Positions 41,923 to 49,657 of a stretch of DNA of 64,000 bases are shown piece by piece. The notes under the pieces are model-generated. The model searched no databases. It saw only the letters and a list, made by a program, of their open reading frames with translations, and was not told the DNA's origin. How positions within the stretch are numbered: the stretch's first letter is position 1; each line of letters opens with the position of its first letter. The translations under genes and the position numbers were made by a program. Source of the stretch: UBA10133 sp964348455 (GTDB lineage Bacteria > Patescibacteriota > Microgenomatia > UBA1400 > MFAQ01); assembly GCA_964348455.1 (NCBI GenBank), contig CAYGCQ010000003.1:7494-71493 (forward strand), given 5' to 3'.

Positions 41923-43026
41923 ATGGCCGATAAAAAGACTGATCTATCCATTCAACTAAAAATCAAAGAGATTTTAGCCCTAGGTAAGGAGCAGGGGTTT
42001 GTAACTCAAGATGATATCTTGGAGTATTTTCCCCGTCCCGAGACCGAAGTAAATGACTTGGATTATCTGTATGAACTGTTGTTTAAAGCTGATATTGATG
42101 TGTTTGAAAGTGTATTGTCCGGTCAAGATGCGGAGATTGCTGCGGCCTCGAGTGAACTGGAGAAAGAGCTTGAATCTTTGTCAAAACTAGAAGATACAGA
42201 AGTTAACGATCCTGTTCGTATGTATCTAAAAGAAATTGGTAGGATTCCGCTTCTGAAGAGAGATGAGGAAATTGCTTTGGCTCAAAAGGTGGAAAGAGGA
42301 GATAAGAGAGCAAAAGACTGGTTAACTAAGTCTAATCTGAGATTAGTCGTTTCGATTGCAAAGAAATATATGGGTAGAGGAATGAGCTTCTTGGATCTGA
42401 TTCAAGAGGGAAACAAGGGATTAATTCGAGCTGTTGAGAAGTATGATTGGACAAAAGGTTTTAAGTTCTCGACGTATGCCACCTGGTGGATCCGTCAGGC
42501 AATTACTAGAGCTATTGCCGATCAAGCACGTACTATTCGTATTCCTGTTCACATGGTAGAGACAATAAATAAGCTAATCAGAACTCAAAGGAAGCTGATG
42601 CAAGATTTGGGAAGAGAGCCGACAGACGAAGAGGTAGCGGAAGAGCTGGAAACTACTCCAGAGAAAGTTCGAGAGATTTTGAAGATCGCACAAAAAACAA
42701 CTTCTTTGGAAACTCCAATTGGAGATGATGAAGATTCACTTTTGGGAGACTTTATCCCTGACGAAAGACAGGCAACTCCATATGAAGCAACATCCAGACA
42801 ACTGATGCATGAGAATTTGGAGGAGGCTTTGGGTTCTTTGACGGAACGTGAAAGTAAAGTGCTTAGAATGAGATTTGGCCTAGATGGAAGTAAGCCTTTG
42901 ACATTAGAAGAGGTGGGTAGAGTCTTTGGGGTGACTCGTGAAAGAATTCGCCAAATAGAAAGTAAGGCTTTACGCAAGCTCAGGCATCCGTCGAGGAGAA
43001 GAAAGTTGCAGGATTATCTTGAGTAA
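41923..43026 (+). CDS. rpoD: Primary sigma factor RpoD (sigma-70)
   Basis: The housekeeping sigma factor that directs RNA polymerase to promoters such as the TANNNT boxes described here. The 367 residues hold region 1.2 (DPVRMYLKEIGRIPLL), region 2 (AKKYMGRGMSFLDLIQEG, YATWWIRQAI) that reads the -10 box, region 3 and region 4 (LTLEEVGRVFGVTRERIRQIE) that reads the -35 box. It is short because the non-conserved region between 1.2 and 2 is absent. TAAAAT (41904-41909) lies 13 bases before the ATG with a GGAGAG Shine-Dalgarno in between, so this mRNA is leadered. Confidence 0.97.
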   Translation: MADKKTDLSIQLKIKEILALGKEQGFVTQDDILEYFPRPETEVNDLDYLYELLFKADIDVFESVLSGQDAEIAAASSELEKELESLSKLEDTEVNDPVRMYLKEIGRIPLLKRDEEIALAQKVERGDKRAKDWLTKSNLRLVVSIAKKYMGRGMSFLDLIQEGNKGLIRAVEKYDWTKGFKFSTYATWWIRQAITRAIADQARTIRIPVHMVETINKLIRTQRKLMQDLGREPTDEEVAEELETTPEKVREILKIAQKTTSLETPIGDDEDSLLGDFIPDERQATPYEATSRQLMHENLEEALGSLTERESKVLRMRFGLDGSKPLTLEEVGRVFGVTRERIRQIESKALRKLRHPSRRRKLQDYLE

Positions 43027-43064
43027 AAACTCAAAAAATCTAAAATTCAAGTATTAGGTGAGCA

Positions 43065-43664
43065 CTATTTTATTTTTGGTTGTGGTTTACCAGGAACTTT
43101 GTGGTGGTTTGGACAACGAGCTTGATATTCCTGTTGGGCTCCGATTAAAACAATGGGGTCGTGATAGTTGGCTGGCTGACCATTTATTAGCCTTTGGGTC
43201 CGAGTGGCTTCTTCTCCACAGATATGACCATCTAGTTTTTCATTACATATCGCTGTAGGTCTGTCTATTTCATCACAAAGAGCCAGCAGTTCCGGCATGT
43301 GACCAAAGGGTTCGGCTCGAAAATCCAAGGAAAGGCCGGCAAAAATTACCCTGATATCAGATTCTAGTAAAAAGCGAACAACATCGATGATGCCTGAATC
43401 GAAAAACTGGATTTCATCAATAGCTACTAAATATGTATCTGGCTTGAGATTTTCAACTATTTCGAGAGAGCTTTGAACAGGAATAGCTTCATGACTTCCT
43501 CCTGAGTGAGAAGATATTTTGTTTGCTTCCCAGCGAGTATCGATTGCCGGTTTGAAAACCTGAACTTTTTTTCCTGCATATTCAGCACGGGAGATTTCTT
43601 TAAGTATCATTTCTGTTTTGCCTGCAAACATAGAGCCGGCGATACCTTTGAGTTTTTCTGTCAT
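43065..43664 (-). CDS. tdk: Thymidine kinase
   Basis: Phosphorylates salvaged thymidine. The 199 residues carry the P-loop GSMFAGKTE, the Asp-Glu pair in VAIDEIQFF, the lasso-type region and zinc ligands in AICNEKLDGHIC and RCPNHH. All key residues are present. CATAAT (43674-43679) ends 9 bases before the ATG. It converges with rpoD, whose stop lies 38 bases away. Salvage of nucleosides fits a reduced genome. Confidence 0.95.
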   Translation of the reverse strand: MTEKLKGIAGSMFAGKTEMILKEISRAEYAGKKVQVFKPAIDTRWEANKISSHSGGSHEAIPVQSSLEIVENLKPDTYLVAIDEIQFFDSGIIDVVRFLLESDIRVIFAGLSLDFRAEPFGHMPELLALCDEIDRPTAICNEKLDGHICGEEATRTQRLINGQPANYHDPIVLIGAQQEYQARCPNHHKVPGKPQPKIK

Positions 43665-43708
43665 ATCGAGGTCATTATGGCAAAATCATGAGCAAGCTTC
43701 AAGTGTGA

Positions 43709-43996
43709 TTATTCACCCTCATTCTCTTTGTCTTCATCTTCTTCGTTATATTTGTCATCTTCGCTGTGATTTTTTGAGAATGTGTTAACATATTTTTCTA
43801 ATCCATCGAAGCTGAAGTAGGATGAGCCATTTTCTTCCCTGACAATACTAATTTTCTTGTTCTTTAGGGCGCGGTTTAGATCTTCACAATCAATTGAAAT
43901 GTCGCCATGAAAATTCTCTTGGTCAGATACTGTCCAATGGTTACCGTCGAAACCTCCTTGAGCTTCTCTGAAGAATCCTGACAGTGCATCCATCAT
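43709..43996 (-). CDS. Small acidic hypothetical protein, 5' end uncertain
   Basis: A 95-residue protein from ATG 43996 (MMDALSGFFREA) ending in a very acidic tail (EEDEDKENEGE). The same frame stays open for about 36 more codons upstream (to about 44100) and reads like protein (VVESDDNPFDGKIEAERLF) but offers no ATG, GTG or TTG. A TATAAG box lies at the very start of this open stretch. Either a non-standard start is used or a small frameshift hides the true start. No family recognised. Confidence 0.55.
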   Translation of the reverse strand: MMDALSGFFREAQGGFDGNHWTVSDQENFHGDISIDCEDLNRALKNKKISIVREENGSSYFSFDGLEKYVNTFSKNHSEDDKYNEEDEDKENEGE

Positions 43997-44122
43997 TAAT
44001 GTATCAACAAAGAGCCTTTCAGCCTCAATTTTGCCATCAAAAGGATTATCATCACTTTCGACAACTTTATTTACCTTGCTTGGGAATTTGACAGATTCTT
44101 ATAAGAGTGGGTATGATGATGT

Positions 44123-44449
44123 ATGTTAATTAACTTAATCGTAAATGCTTTGGGATTTTATGTGACGGCCTACATAGTGCCTGGGATTCACATTGATGAT
44201 TTACAAAGCCTAGCTATTGTTTCTATTGTTTGGGGGGTTCTTGCTATTGTTTTGAGACCAATTTTAATCCTTCTTACTTTGCCGGTGAACATCTTGTCAC
44301 TGGGACTTTTTACCTTTGTGATTAATGCTTTTATGATTCTAATAGTAAGTAGTATTGTGCCCGGGTTTAGAGTTGATAACTTTGGTGTAGCTCTTTTGGG
44401 AGCGATTGTTCTTTCTTTGTTGAACGTGGTTTTGGGCCGTTTGGTCTAG
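44123..44449 (+). CDS. YvlD/phage holin 4-like membrane protein
   Basis: A 108-residue protein with four hydrophobic helices, matching the YvlD (Phage_holin_4) family: VNALGFYVTAYIVPGIHI, ILRPILILLTLPVNI and LGLFTFVINAFMIL are typical. Members are usually small inner-membrane proteins of stress responses, not lysis proteins. The ATG at 44123 lies just after TATGAT. Confidence 0.88.
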   Translation: MLINLIVNALGFYVTAYIVPGIHIDDLQSLAIVSIVWGVLAIVLRPILILLTLPVNILSLGLFTFVINAFMILIVSSIVPGFRVDNFGVALLGAIVLSLLNVVLGRLV

Positions 44450-44500
44450 TTTCTTTAATTTTTTCGAGCTGTTTCGGTTTATTTATGGTAAATTTAACTA

Positions 44501-44812
44501 ATGGAGAAAAGAAAATATGCCGATAGAAGGGCATATAATATTACAGCTGTTAAGAAGAGAAGAAAGAAGCTAAGACAGATGGCTCTAGATATGAAAGGTG
44601 GAAAATGTATGATGTGTGGCTATTCGCGAGATCAGACCGCTCTTGATTTTCATCATCTAGACGAAAAATCGAAAGAATTTGGTCTCTCCGATAGAGGATT
44701 GACGAGATCTTGGGAAAAAACGAAGCTAGAAGTTGAGAAGTGCGTACTAGTGTGTGCAAACTGTCACAGGGAAATTCATTCTGGCTTAATTAAGCTTGCT
44801 TCGAGTAGCTAG
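44501..44812 (+). CDS. HNH-family endonuclease-like protein
   Basis: A 103-residue basic protein with an HNH zinc-finger nuclease core: CMMCGYSR, then ALDFHHLDEKS (catalytic His region), and CVLVCANCHREIH at the end. The N-terminus is very Lys/Arg-rich. It ends 29 bases before the tRNA-Asn gene that holds a group I intron, so it may be an intron-associated nuclease, although ordinary host HNH proteins of this size are common. A TAAATT box (44489-44494) ends 6 bases before the ATG. Confidence 0.82.
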   Translation: MEKRKYADRRAYNITAVKKRRKKLRQMALDMKGGKCMMCGYSRDQTALDFHHLDEKSKEFGLSDRGLTRSWEKTKLEVEKCVLVCANCHREIHSGLIKLASSS

Positions 44813-44841
44813 TTTTGGTAAAATTAGGCGTTCGTTTATAT

Positions 44842-45110
44842 TCCCCTGTAGCTCAGTTGGTAGAGCGCCTCCCTGTAATACATAACTTGCAGCGTCTCGG
44901 TGAAAATCGAGATGGAAAACCGGGTTAATTGTCGGGAAGCCTAAAATCGTAAGATCAAGGTAATCCGCAGCCAAGCCTGTCACATCGGTGACTTGAAGGT
45001 TCAGAGACTATACGCCTGGCCCCGTTCAGGGGATGAGATAGTCCAAGCCTCAGCGAAAGCTGGGGGCACTTGTAAGGAGGATGTCACTGGTTCGAGTCCA
45101 GTCGGGGGAG
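44842..45110 (+). tRNA. tRNA-Asn (anticodon GTT) interrupted by a group I intron
   Basis: Exon 1 is 44842-44876 and exon 2 is 45073-45110; joined they give a 73-base tRNA. The acceptor TCCCCTG pairs with CGGGGGA, the anticodon stem CCTCC/GGAGG encloses CTGTTAA (anticodon GTT), and the T-arm region ATGTCACTGGTTCGAGTC closely matches tRNA-Asn of other bacteria. Exon 1 ends in U and the intron ends in G, as group I splicing requires. The intron falls between anticodon positions 35 and 36. CCA is not encoded. A TG-extended TAAAAT box lies at 44819-44824. Confidence 0.9.
44877..45072 (+). other. Group I self-splicing intron in tRNA-Asn
   Basis: A 196-base insertion with conserved group I core elements: AATCCGCAGCCAAG (P/Q region), GTTCAGAGACTA (P7/R) and GAGATAGTCC (S), in the right order, with a CCCGTTCAGGGG-type hairpin between. 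There is no ORF inside. Small size and tRNA anticodon location match the compact bacterial tRNA introns (IC3-like), although the subgroup is inferred. Confidence 0.9.
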
Positions 45111-45190
45111 CAAAATTTTTTAGGCGTGATTTTATCCTTAATAACAGGGGGAGTCCAGGCAGAACTCGAACTTTGCTAGAATTGGTTACT

Positions 45191-45847
45191 ATGGATATAA
45201 ATTGGAGGGAAAGAGTACTTGACTATCAACACAAAGCGATGGCTGGTGGGGTGGATGTTTTAGATATTGAAAAAGGTAAGGAACAGCGATTTCTTGGGTT
45301 ACAAATTTTTATTGACAATGGAATTGCTAGAGATATCTTCAGAGAAGTAAGACGGGCAATTAGTGAGTCTCTGGTTGATAAAATATATTGGCAGTCTTCG
45401 GAGTCATTACACATTACACTACAGTCTTCTCTGTTGGAAGATGAGTTTGTCGATGAGACTAAACTTACGAGTTTGACTGTTGGTTTAGAATCATTTTTCC
45501 TGACCCACAGAAGTCTGATGTGTAACTTCATTTATCCATTATGTGCTCAATCTGGGATCATTGGGATTTGTGATCAAGAAGTTGAAATCTACAACTTAAG
45601 AAAAAGTTTAACGAATATTTGGGTCAAGAATGGATTTGTACCTGTCATCAAAGAAGAGTATTGGAATTTCCCATATAGTTTTTTGGGTAGGTTCACAGAG
45701 AGATTGGTCCCAAAAGAAAAAGAGACATTGTTGAATATTGTAGAAAGGAAGGTGAAGTCAAAATTAAGCAATGTTAGATTGTGTTTGTCTGATAAATTCA
45801 TTTCTCCAGAGACAAACAAAGTAATTAAGGATTTTGTGCTGAAATAG
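45191..45847 (+). CDS. Hypothetical protein, possible degenerate 2H phosphoesterase fold
   Basis: A 218-residue protein. The start is ATG 45191, because TG-extended TAGAAT (45177-45182) ends 8 bases upstream; a longer frame would begin inside the intron. SLHITLQ at about residue 72 looks like the first H-x-T motif of LigT/2H phosphoesterases. The place of the second motif reads PYSFLGRF, lacking the His, so catalysis is doubtful. The tRNA gene immediately upstream is suggestive, as 2H enzymes often act on RNA ends, but the link is speculative. Confidence 0.6.
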   Translation: MDINWRERVLDYQHKAMAGGVDVLDIEKGKEQRFLGLQIFIDNGIARDIFREVRRAISESLVDKIYWQSSESLHITLQSSLLEDEFVDETKLTSLTVGLESFFLTHRSLMCNFIYPLCAQSGIIGICDQEVEIYNLRKSLTNIWVKNGFVPVIKEEYWNFPYSFLGRFTERLVPKEKETLLNIVERKVKSKLSNVRLCLSDKFISPETNKVIKDFVLK

Positions 45848-45894
45848 TTCGAAAATCGTCCTGTCTAGTGTGGGCTTTTTGCTTAAAAAGTGAC

Positions 45895-46773
45895 TTAAAG
45901 AAGGGTGGCTCCAGAGTATTGCCAGTCAAATTTAACTCGGCCGTCAGGAAAGAAAATTAGTTGGCGAATTTGAGAGGGGTCGGAGTCTATGGTGAGTGCA
46001 TTCGTTAAACAGACATTTTGACCATTAACATCGTAGATACCTGCATTGTGACCGGTAGAAAGCAGTCTGTGTCCGATCTTTTCTATATATTCTTTGATCT
46101 TGGATAATTTTGCATCGGTGAGGAAGTGTTCAGTGGTCCACTTCCCGATATCGGTGTTTTCACTTATGAGCGGTTTAGCAATCTTCCTTAGTGTAAGCTG
46201 ATCTACTCCAAGTGACTTGGCAAATTCAATCATTTTTTCAACTTTTTTGGGTGTGTCTATGGCTCCGTCGTGCATCGTTACACTGAAACGGACTGAGAAA
46301 CCAAAGCTCTTTAAGTACTTTACAAGGACCGGAAGATCTACATATTCCTTGGCGTATGGAGTATATACTTTGTGATTTTCTTCGGGAAGATAATGAACAA
46401 TGGAAATAGCTATCCAAGATAGACCGAGGTCGTACCATTTTTTTAGATACGGTTCGTAGCGAGACTTATGGGTGATGAGGTTTAAACCGTTGGTTTGTAA
46501 GTCGATTAACGGAAATTTATATGGTTCAAGGTGTTCGAGGTATGAAGTTATTTGATCAGGAAAAAGGGTGGGTTCACCTTTGCCGGTAATCATGACACTA
46601 CCGACAAAGTAGTCTTTGGCAAGTTGGGCAGCTTTTTCAAAGTTCCTCCAGTTGATTGGCTGAGGATGTAAACCAAGAGCCTTTATTCCAGTCATTTTAG
46701 ATACGCAAAATGGACATGAGGCGTTACAGGCTCCGGTACCGGCAATGATGCTAAAGTTCTCGGCTTGTCTCAT
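45895..46773 (-). CDS. Radical SAM protein
   Basis: A radical S-adenosylmethionine enzyme of about 292 residues. The cluster motif is CNASCPFC (Cys-x3-Cys-x2-Cys). SVMITGKGEPTLFP is the GGE-like SAM-binding strand and PLIDLQTNGLN a further conserved strand. I start it at ATG 46773 because AGAGGG lies 5 bases upstream and this ATG overlaps the TGA of the shifted aminotransferase frame (ATGA). A start at 46815 is possible. There is no SPASM-type Cys cluster. The substrate is unknown. Confidence 0.88.
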   Translation of the reverse strand: MRQAENFSIIAGTGACNASCPFCVSKMTGIKALGLHPQPINWRNFEKAAQLAKDYFVGSVMITGKGEPTLFPDQITSYLEHLEPYKFPLIDLQTNGLNLITHKSRYEPYLKKWYDLGLSWIAISIVHYLPEENHKVYTPYAKEYVDLPVLVKYLKSFGFSVRFSVTMHDGAIDTPKKVEKMIEFAKSLGVDQLTLRKIAKPLISENTDIGKWTTEHFLTDAKLSKIKEYIEKIGHRLLSTGHNAGIYDVNGQNVCLTNALTIDSDPSQIRQLIFFPDGRVKFDWQYSGATLL

Positions 46774-46957
46774 ATAAACCCTCTTTCTTCTACTAAATAA
46801 TGAGGAGTTAGGCAATAACGATAGTTGGATTGACGATTGTAGATTTCAAAGGAGGGATCAGTTGGGATTTTGTTTGAGTGGGCGAGTAGAACTACATCGC
46901 TGGGTTTTGCTGCGAGATTAAATTCAGAGTTTATCTGCGCAATAGCTTTTTTTGAAG
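46770..46957 (-). other. -1 frame continuation of the aminotransferase-like gene
   Basis: From the slippery heptamer A AAA AAG (46946-46952) the -1 frame is open for 58 codons. It reads as normal protein (AIAQINSEFNLAAKP, SDVVLLAHSN) and ends at TGA 46770-46772, overlapping the ATG of the radical SAM gene. A stem pairing AGATAAA with TTTAATCT starts about 6 bases after the heptamer. Confidence 0.7.
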
Positions 46958-47695
46958 TTTGCGGTAACGAGCAACTAGTTTTTTAGAATCTAACTGTTTA
47001 AGTATTTTTTCGGCGACTATCAGTGAGTGAATATTTTTAAACCACTTATTCACTTCAAGGGTTTTTATTTCAAATCTGGTAAAGGCGAAACCAACTCTAT
47101 AGTAGTAAAGGCCAAAGGGCTTACTGAGTGAGACAATGACGGCAATAATATTAGGATGATTAGTCTCAAACTGGTGATGGTCGGTAAGTCCGACATAAGT
47201 TAGATCGTAGACAATGCGGTGTCCAAAGTCGGCGATGGATATTACTTCTGAGTCGGGAATAATGTTGCCATCACGAGCTGAAGGGTTGGATAGAAATAAA
47301 ATTCCTTTGGGTAGTGTTAATAGGTTGGCTAAGTCCGGAATAATTTGAAAAGATAATCCAAGATTTGAACCGTATCCAGCGTAACCTTCGTACTCACCTC
47401 TTAAGACATATAGAGGTGTCTTTGGTTCATGTGCTTTTAGGTAAGAGAGGAGATGAAAAATACTTTCACTGGCGCCTCCTGCGATGTAATGAAATGGGAA
47501 TCTTGGAAGATCAGGAAGTTCGAATTTAAAATGCTTGATGTAGGCATTGATAGTACCCTCATGAAAGTTATCGAGACCAGGGTTGATTGATTGAAGAAAA
47601 GTTTCGTGTGGATAGTTTGAGGAAACTTCATCTATAATTTTTCTTACTTCGGGAAAGTAGTAGCAGTAGACTGCTTTGAGAGGTTTAGTAGTCAT
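46931..47695 (-). CDS. PLP-dependent aminotransferase-like protein (zero frame; frameshift near the end)
   Basis: A fold-type I aminotransferase-like protein: GGASESIFHLLSYL binds the cofactor phosphate, LFLSNPSARDG and IADFGHRIVYDLTYVG match the Asn and Asp/Tyr motifs, and SLSKPFGLYYYRVG carries the PLP lysine. The zero frame stops after 254 residues, short for the family. With a -1 shift the product would be about 308 residues and would end exactly at the next gene. It is paired with the radical SAM gene. Its promoter (TTGACA, 17 bases, TACACT) carries GTGT-N7-ACAC dyads like those of the operon at 50887. Substrate unknown. Confidence 0.85.
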   Translation of the reverse strand: MTTKPLKAVYCYYFPEVRKIIDEVSSNYPHETFLQSINPGLDNFHEGTINAYIKHFKFELPDLPRFPFHYIAGGASESIFHLLSYLKAHEPKTPLYVLRGEYEGYAGYGSNLGLSFQIIPDLANLLTLPKGILFLSNPSARDGNIIPDSEVISIADFGHRIVYDLTYVGLTDHHQFETNHPNIIAVIVSLSKPFGLYYYRVGFAFTRFEIKTLEVNKWFKNIHSLIVAEKILKQLDSKKLVARYRKLQKKLLRR

Positions 47696-47715
47696 TGTCG
47701 TAATTTATTTATAAT

Positions 47716-47787
47716 GTGTATTAATTACACGATCTAGCTGAAGTGTACACCTCACACTAAGTGTTGTCAATTGGTGTTATAAAGAGA
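47716..47787 (-). promoter_or_regulatory. Promoter of the aminotransferase/radical-SAM pair with two GTGT-N7-ACAC dyads
   Basis: Dyad 1 is AAGTGT, 7 bases, ACACTA (47741-47759). Dyad 2 is GTGT, 7 bases, ACAC (47716-47730). On the minus strand TTGACA and TACACT stand 17 bases apart, with dyad 1 inside the spacer and -10 region. Confidence 0.6.
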
Positions 47788-47829
47788 ATTGAATTGAAAT
47801 ATAAATTACAAATATGCTAAACTGAACCA

Positions 47830-48423
47830 ATGAAAATAAAGTATTTGATTGGGGTTCTGATAGTGGCAGGCCTAGTGTTTACGGTTATGAATATTCCCAA
47901 AAAAAATATAGTTTTACGAGCTGAGGAGGCTACGATAACTCCTGAAGTTTCTTCGATTACTAAACTGATTGAAGCAAGTAATAGTGATGGTCAGTATCGG
48001 TTAGTTGGGTCGAGTGAACTAATTAAGGGGAGTGTGCATTACTCATTTAGAGTGGAGGATGCTGCTGAGAATTCGTCTTTGCTGCTCTTTGAAACCAAGG
48101 CGGCTGATGATGAAACTTACTCGATACCCTTCAATAGTTGGTCGTCAGACAACAAATATTTATTCCTTCAGTTGAATAACTCTAAAGGAAAAAATTATTA
48201 TGTATTTAAAGCAGATGCTTCCCTTTTTGCAGATGGTTTAAAGTATCTGGATGTTGGAGACTACTGGAGTCAAGGTGAAAGGGAAGATGTAATTAAGGAA
48301 GTTTCCGGGTGGGCCGGACCCGACTTACTAATGGTTTATACAACCAAACCTGACGGGACAGGAAGTTCTGCCTATTGGTTTATGGTGAGTTCTAGGAAAT
48401 TCATGCAGGTGAGAGAATTTTAG
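47830..48423 (+). CDS. Membrane-anchored hypothetical protein
   Basis: An unrecognised 197-residue protein with an N-terminal signal anchor (about 4-22, YLIGVLIVAGLVFTV) and a beta-rich outside domain (HYSFRVEDAAENSSLLLFE, KYLFLQLNNSKGKNYY). No catalytic motif is seen. TG-extended TAAACT (47818-47823) ends 6 bases before the ATG. It is followed after 31 bases by the phosphodiester-glycosidase gene, which has its own box. Confidence 0.7.
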   Translation: MKIKYLIGVLIVAGLVFTVMNIPKKNIVLRAEEATITPEVSSITKLIEASNSDGQYRLVGSSELIKGSVHYSFRVEDAAENSSLLLFETKAADDETYSIPFNSWSSDNKYLFLQLNNSKGKNYYVFKADASLFADGLKYLDVGDYWSQGEREDVIKEVSGWAGPDLLMVYTTKPDGTGSSAYWFMVSSRKFMQVREF

Positions 48424-48454
48424 AATAAAAATCTGCGTCGTGATAGGATAATTT

Positions 48455-49651
48455 ATGGCGAAGACGTCAAAAAAAACTTCTAAAAGTATATTGCCATATA
48501 TTGTTTTGATTATTTTACTTCCCACTTTTGTTTTGTTTTTTTACAGGGTTTGGCAAAAACAAAACCTCATCTCTAGTGAGAATGTGCAGCTTACAAGTGA
48601 GCTGATAGAAACAAGAAACATAATAGCCAGCATAAGTGCAGAGATAGAAAGGCTAAATGCTGAAGATCTGCGAGTAGCAAATGTGAATGTCTTGAAAGAA
48701 ATTAATAATTTGAAAGCGAGTTATAGAAACGCTGTGACTGCATACGAAGAAGTTTTGAACTTGGAAGAAAGGGGCTCGAAAATTACTTCGGAACAAAGTA
48801 AATTTGCTGAAGTTCTTAATTTGCTAGCGAAAGATGATCTCTCGGGGTCTCAGAAGATTCTTAAGGATTTAACTGACGAAATCAACAAAGAAAAGACGAG
48901 ATTGGCTTCTCTATCATCAGTCCCCATTCCTGCTAATGTCCCGGCAATCAATGAGGTTCCGACATCAGGGTTTAGAAGACAGAAGGTGGCAGTGGAAGGT
49001 GTGAGTTTCATGGTAGACGTCGTAGCTGCCGACTTGAATAGTACAAAGGTAATTGTGGATACAGCTTCCGATGGTACTTGTACAAATAACTGTCCAGTAC
49101 TACCTCTTGCGACATACGTCAGTCGAAGTGGGGCTAACGCCGGAATAAATGGTACTTACTTCTGTCCTGAAACGTACCCTTCATGTGCAGACAAAAAGAA
49201 CACTTTTGATGTTTTAGTAATGAATAAAAATAAAGTCTATTTTAATTCAGATAATAATCTTTATAGTACTGTTCCTGTGGCAATATTTTCCGGTAATTCA
49301 GCCCGATTTATTGGTCAGTCATCAGGTTGGGGAAGAGACACTGGAGTGGATAGTGTGATTGCCAATAGACCTCTTCTTTTATTGGACGGTAATATTATGT
49401 TCGGTAGTGGAGGAGAACAAAAGGAGGGATTAAAAGGAAATAGGAGCTTCTTGGGTGCTTCCGGGAATATGGGGTATATAGGAGTAGTTCATGGAGCCAC
49501 TGTGGCTGAAACTGCGAAAGTTTTAAAAGAAATGGGGGTTAAGAGTGCGATAAATTTAGACTCTGGGGGGTCTACTGCGTTATGGAGTGGAGGCTACAAA
49601 GTTGGTCCAGGGAGGAATCTTCCAAACGTGGTTTTGTTTGTAAAAAAATGA
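48455..49651 (+). CDS. Phosphodiester glycosidase (NAGPA-like) domain protein
   Basis: A 398-residue membrane-anchored protein: an N-terminal helix (about 11-31), a coiled-coil stretch (about 40-150), then a NAGPA-type domain from about 180. Diagnostic segments are GANAGINGTYFCPE, VIANRPLLLLDGN and AINLDSGGSTALW near the end, the last being the conserved Asp/Gly/Ser active-site region. The family hydrolyses sugar-phosphodiester links and is often found near cell-wall or exopolysaccharide functions. TAGGAT or GATAAT lies immediately upstream of the ATG. It converges with msrA. Confidence 0.9.
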   Translation: MAKTSKKTSKSILPYIVLIILLPTFVLFFYRVWQKQNLISSENVQLTSELIETRNIIASISAEIERLNAEDLRVANVNVLKEINNLKASYRNAVTAYEEVLNLEERGSKITSEQSKFAEVLNLLAKDDLSGSQKILKDLTDEINKEKTRLASLSSVPIPANVPAINEVPTSGFRRQKVAVEGVSFMVDVVAADLNSTKVIVDTASDGTCTNNCPVLPLATYVSRSGANAGINGTYFCPETYPSCADKKNTFDVLVMNKNKVYFNSDNNLYSTVPVAIFSGNSARFIGQSSGWGRDTGVDSVIANRPLLLLDGNIMFGSGGEQKEGLKGNRSFLGASGNMGYIGVVHGATVAETAKVLKEMGVKSAINLDSGGSTALWSGGYKVGPGRNLPNVVLFVKK

Positions 49652-49657
49652 AAAATG

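Noticed and set aside
43022..43042. Hairpin TTGAGTAAAAACTCAA after rpoD as terminator
   Set aside because: On the coding strand it is followed by A residues, not T, so it would not terminate rpoD transcription.
44993..45190. Longer N-terminus for the 218-residue protein
   Set aside because: It would begin inside the group I intron and run through exon 2; the -10 box at 45177 supports ATG 45191.
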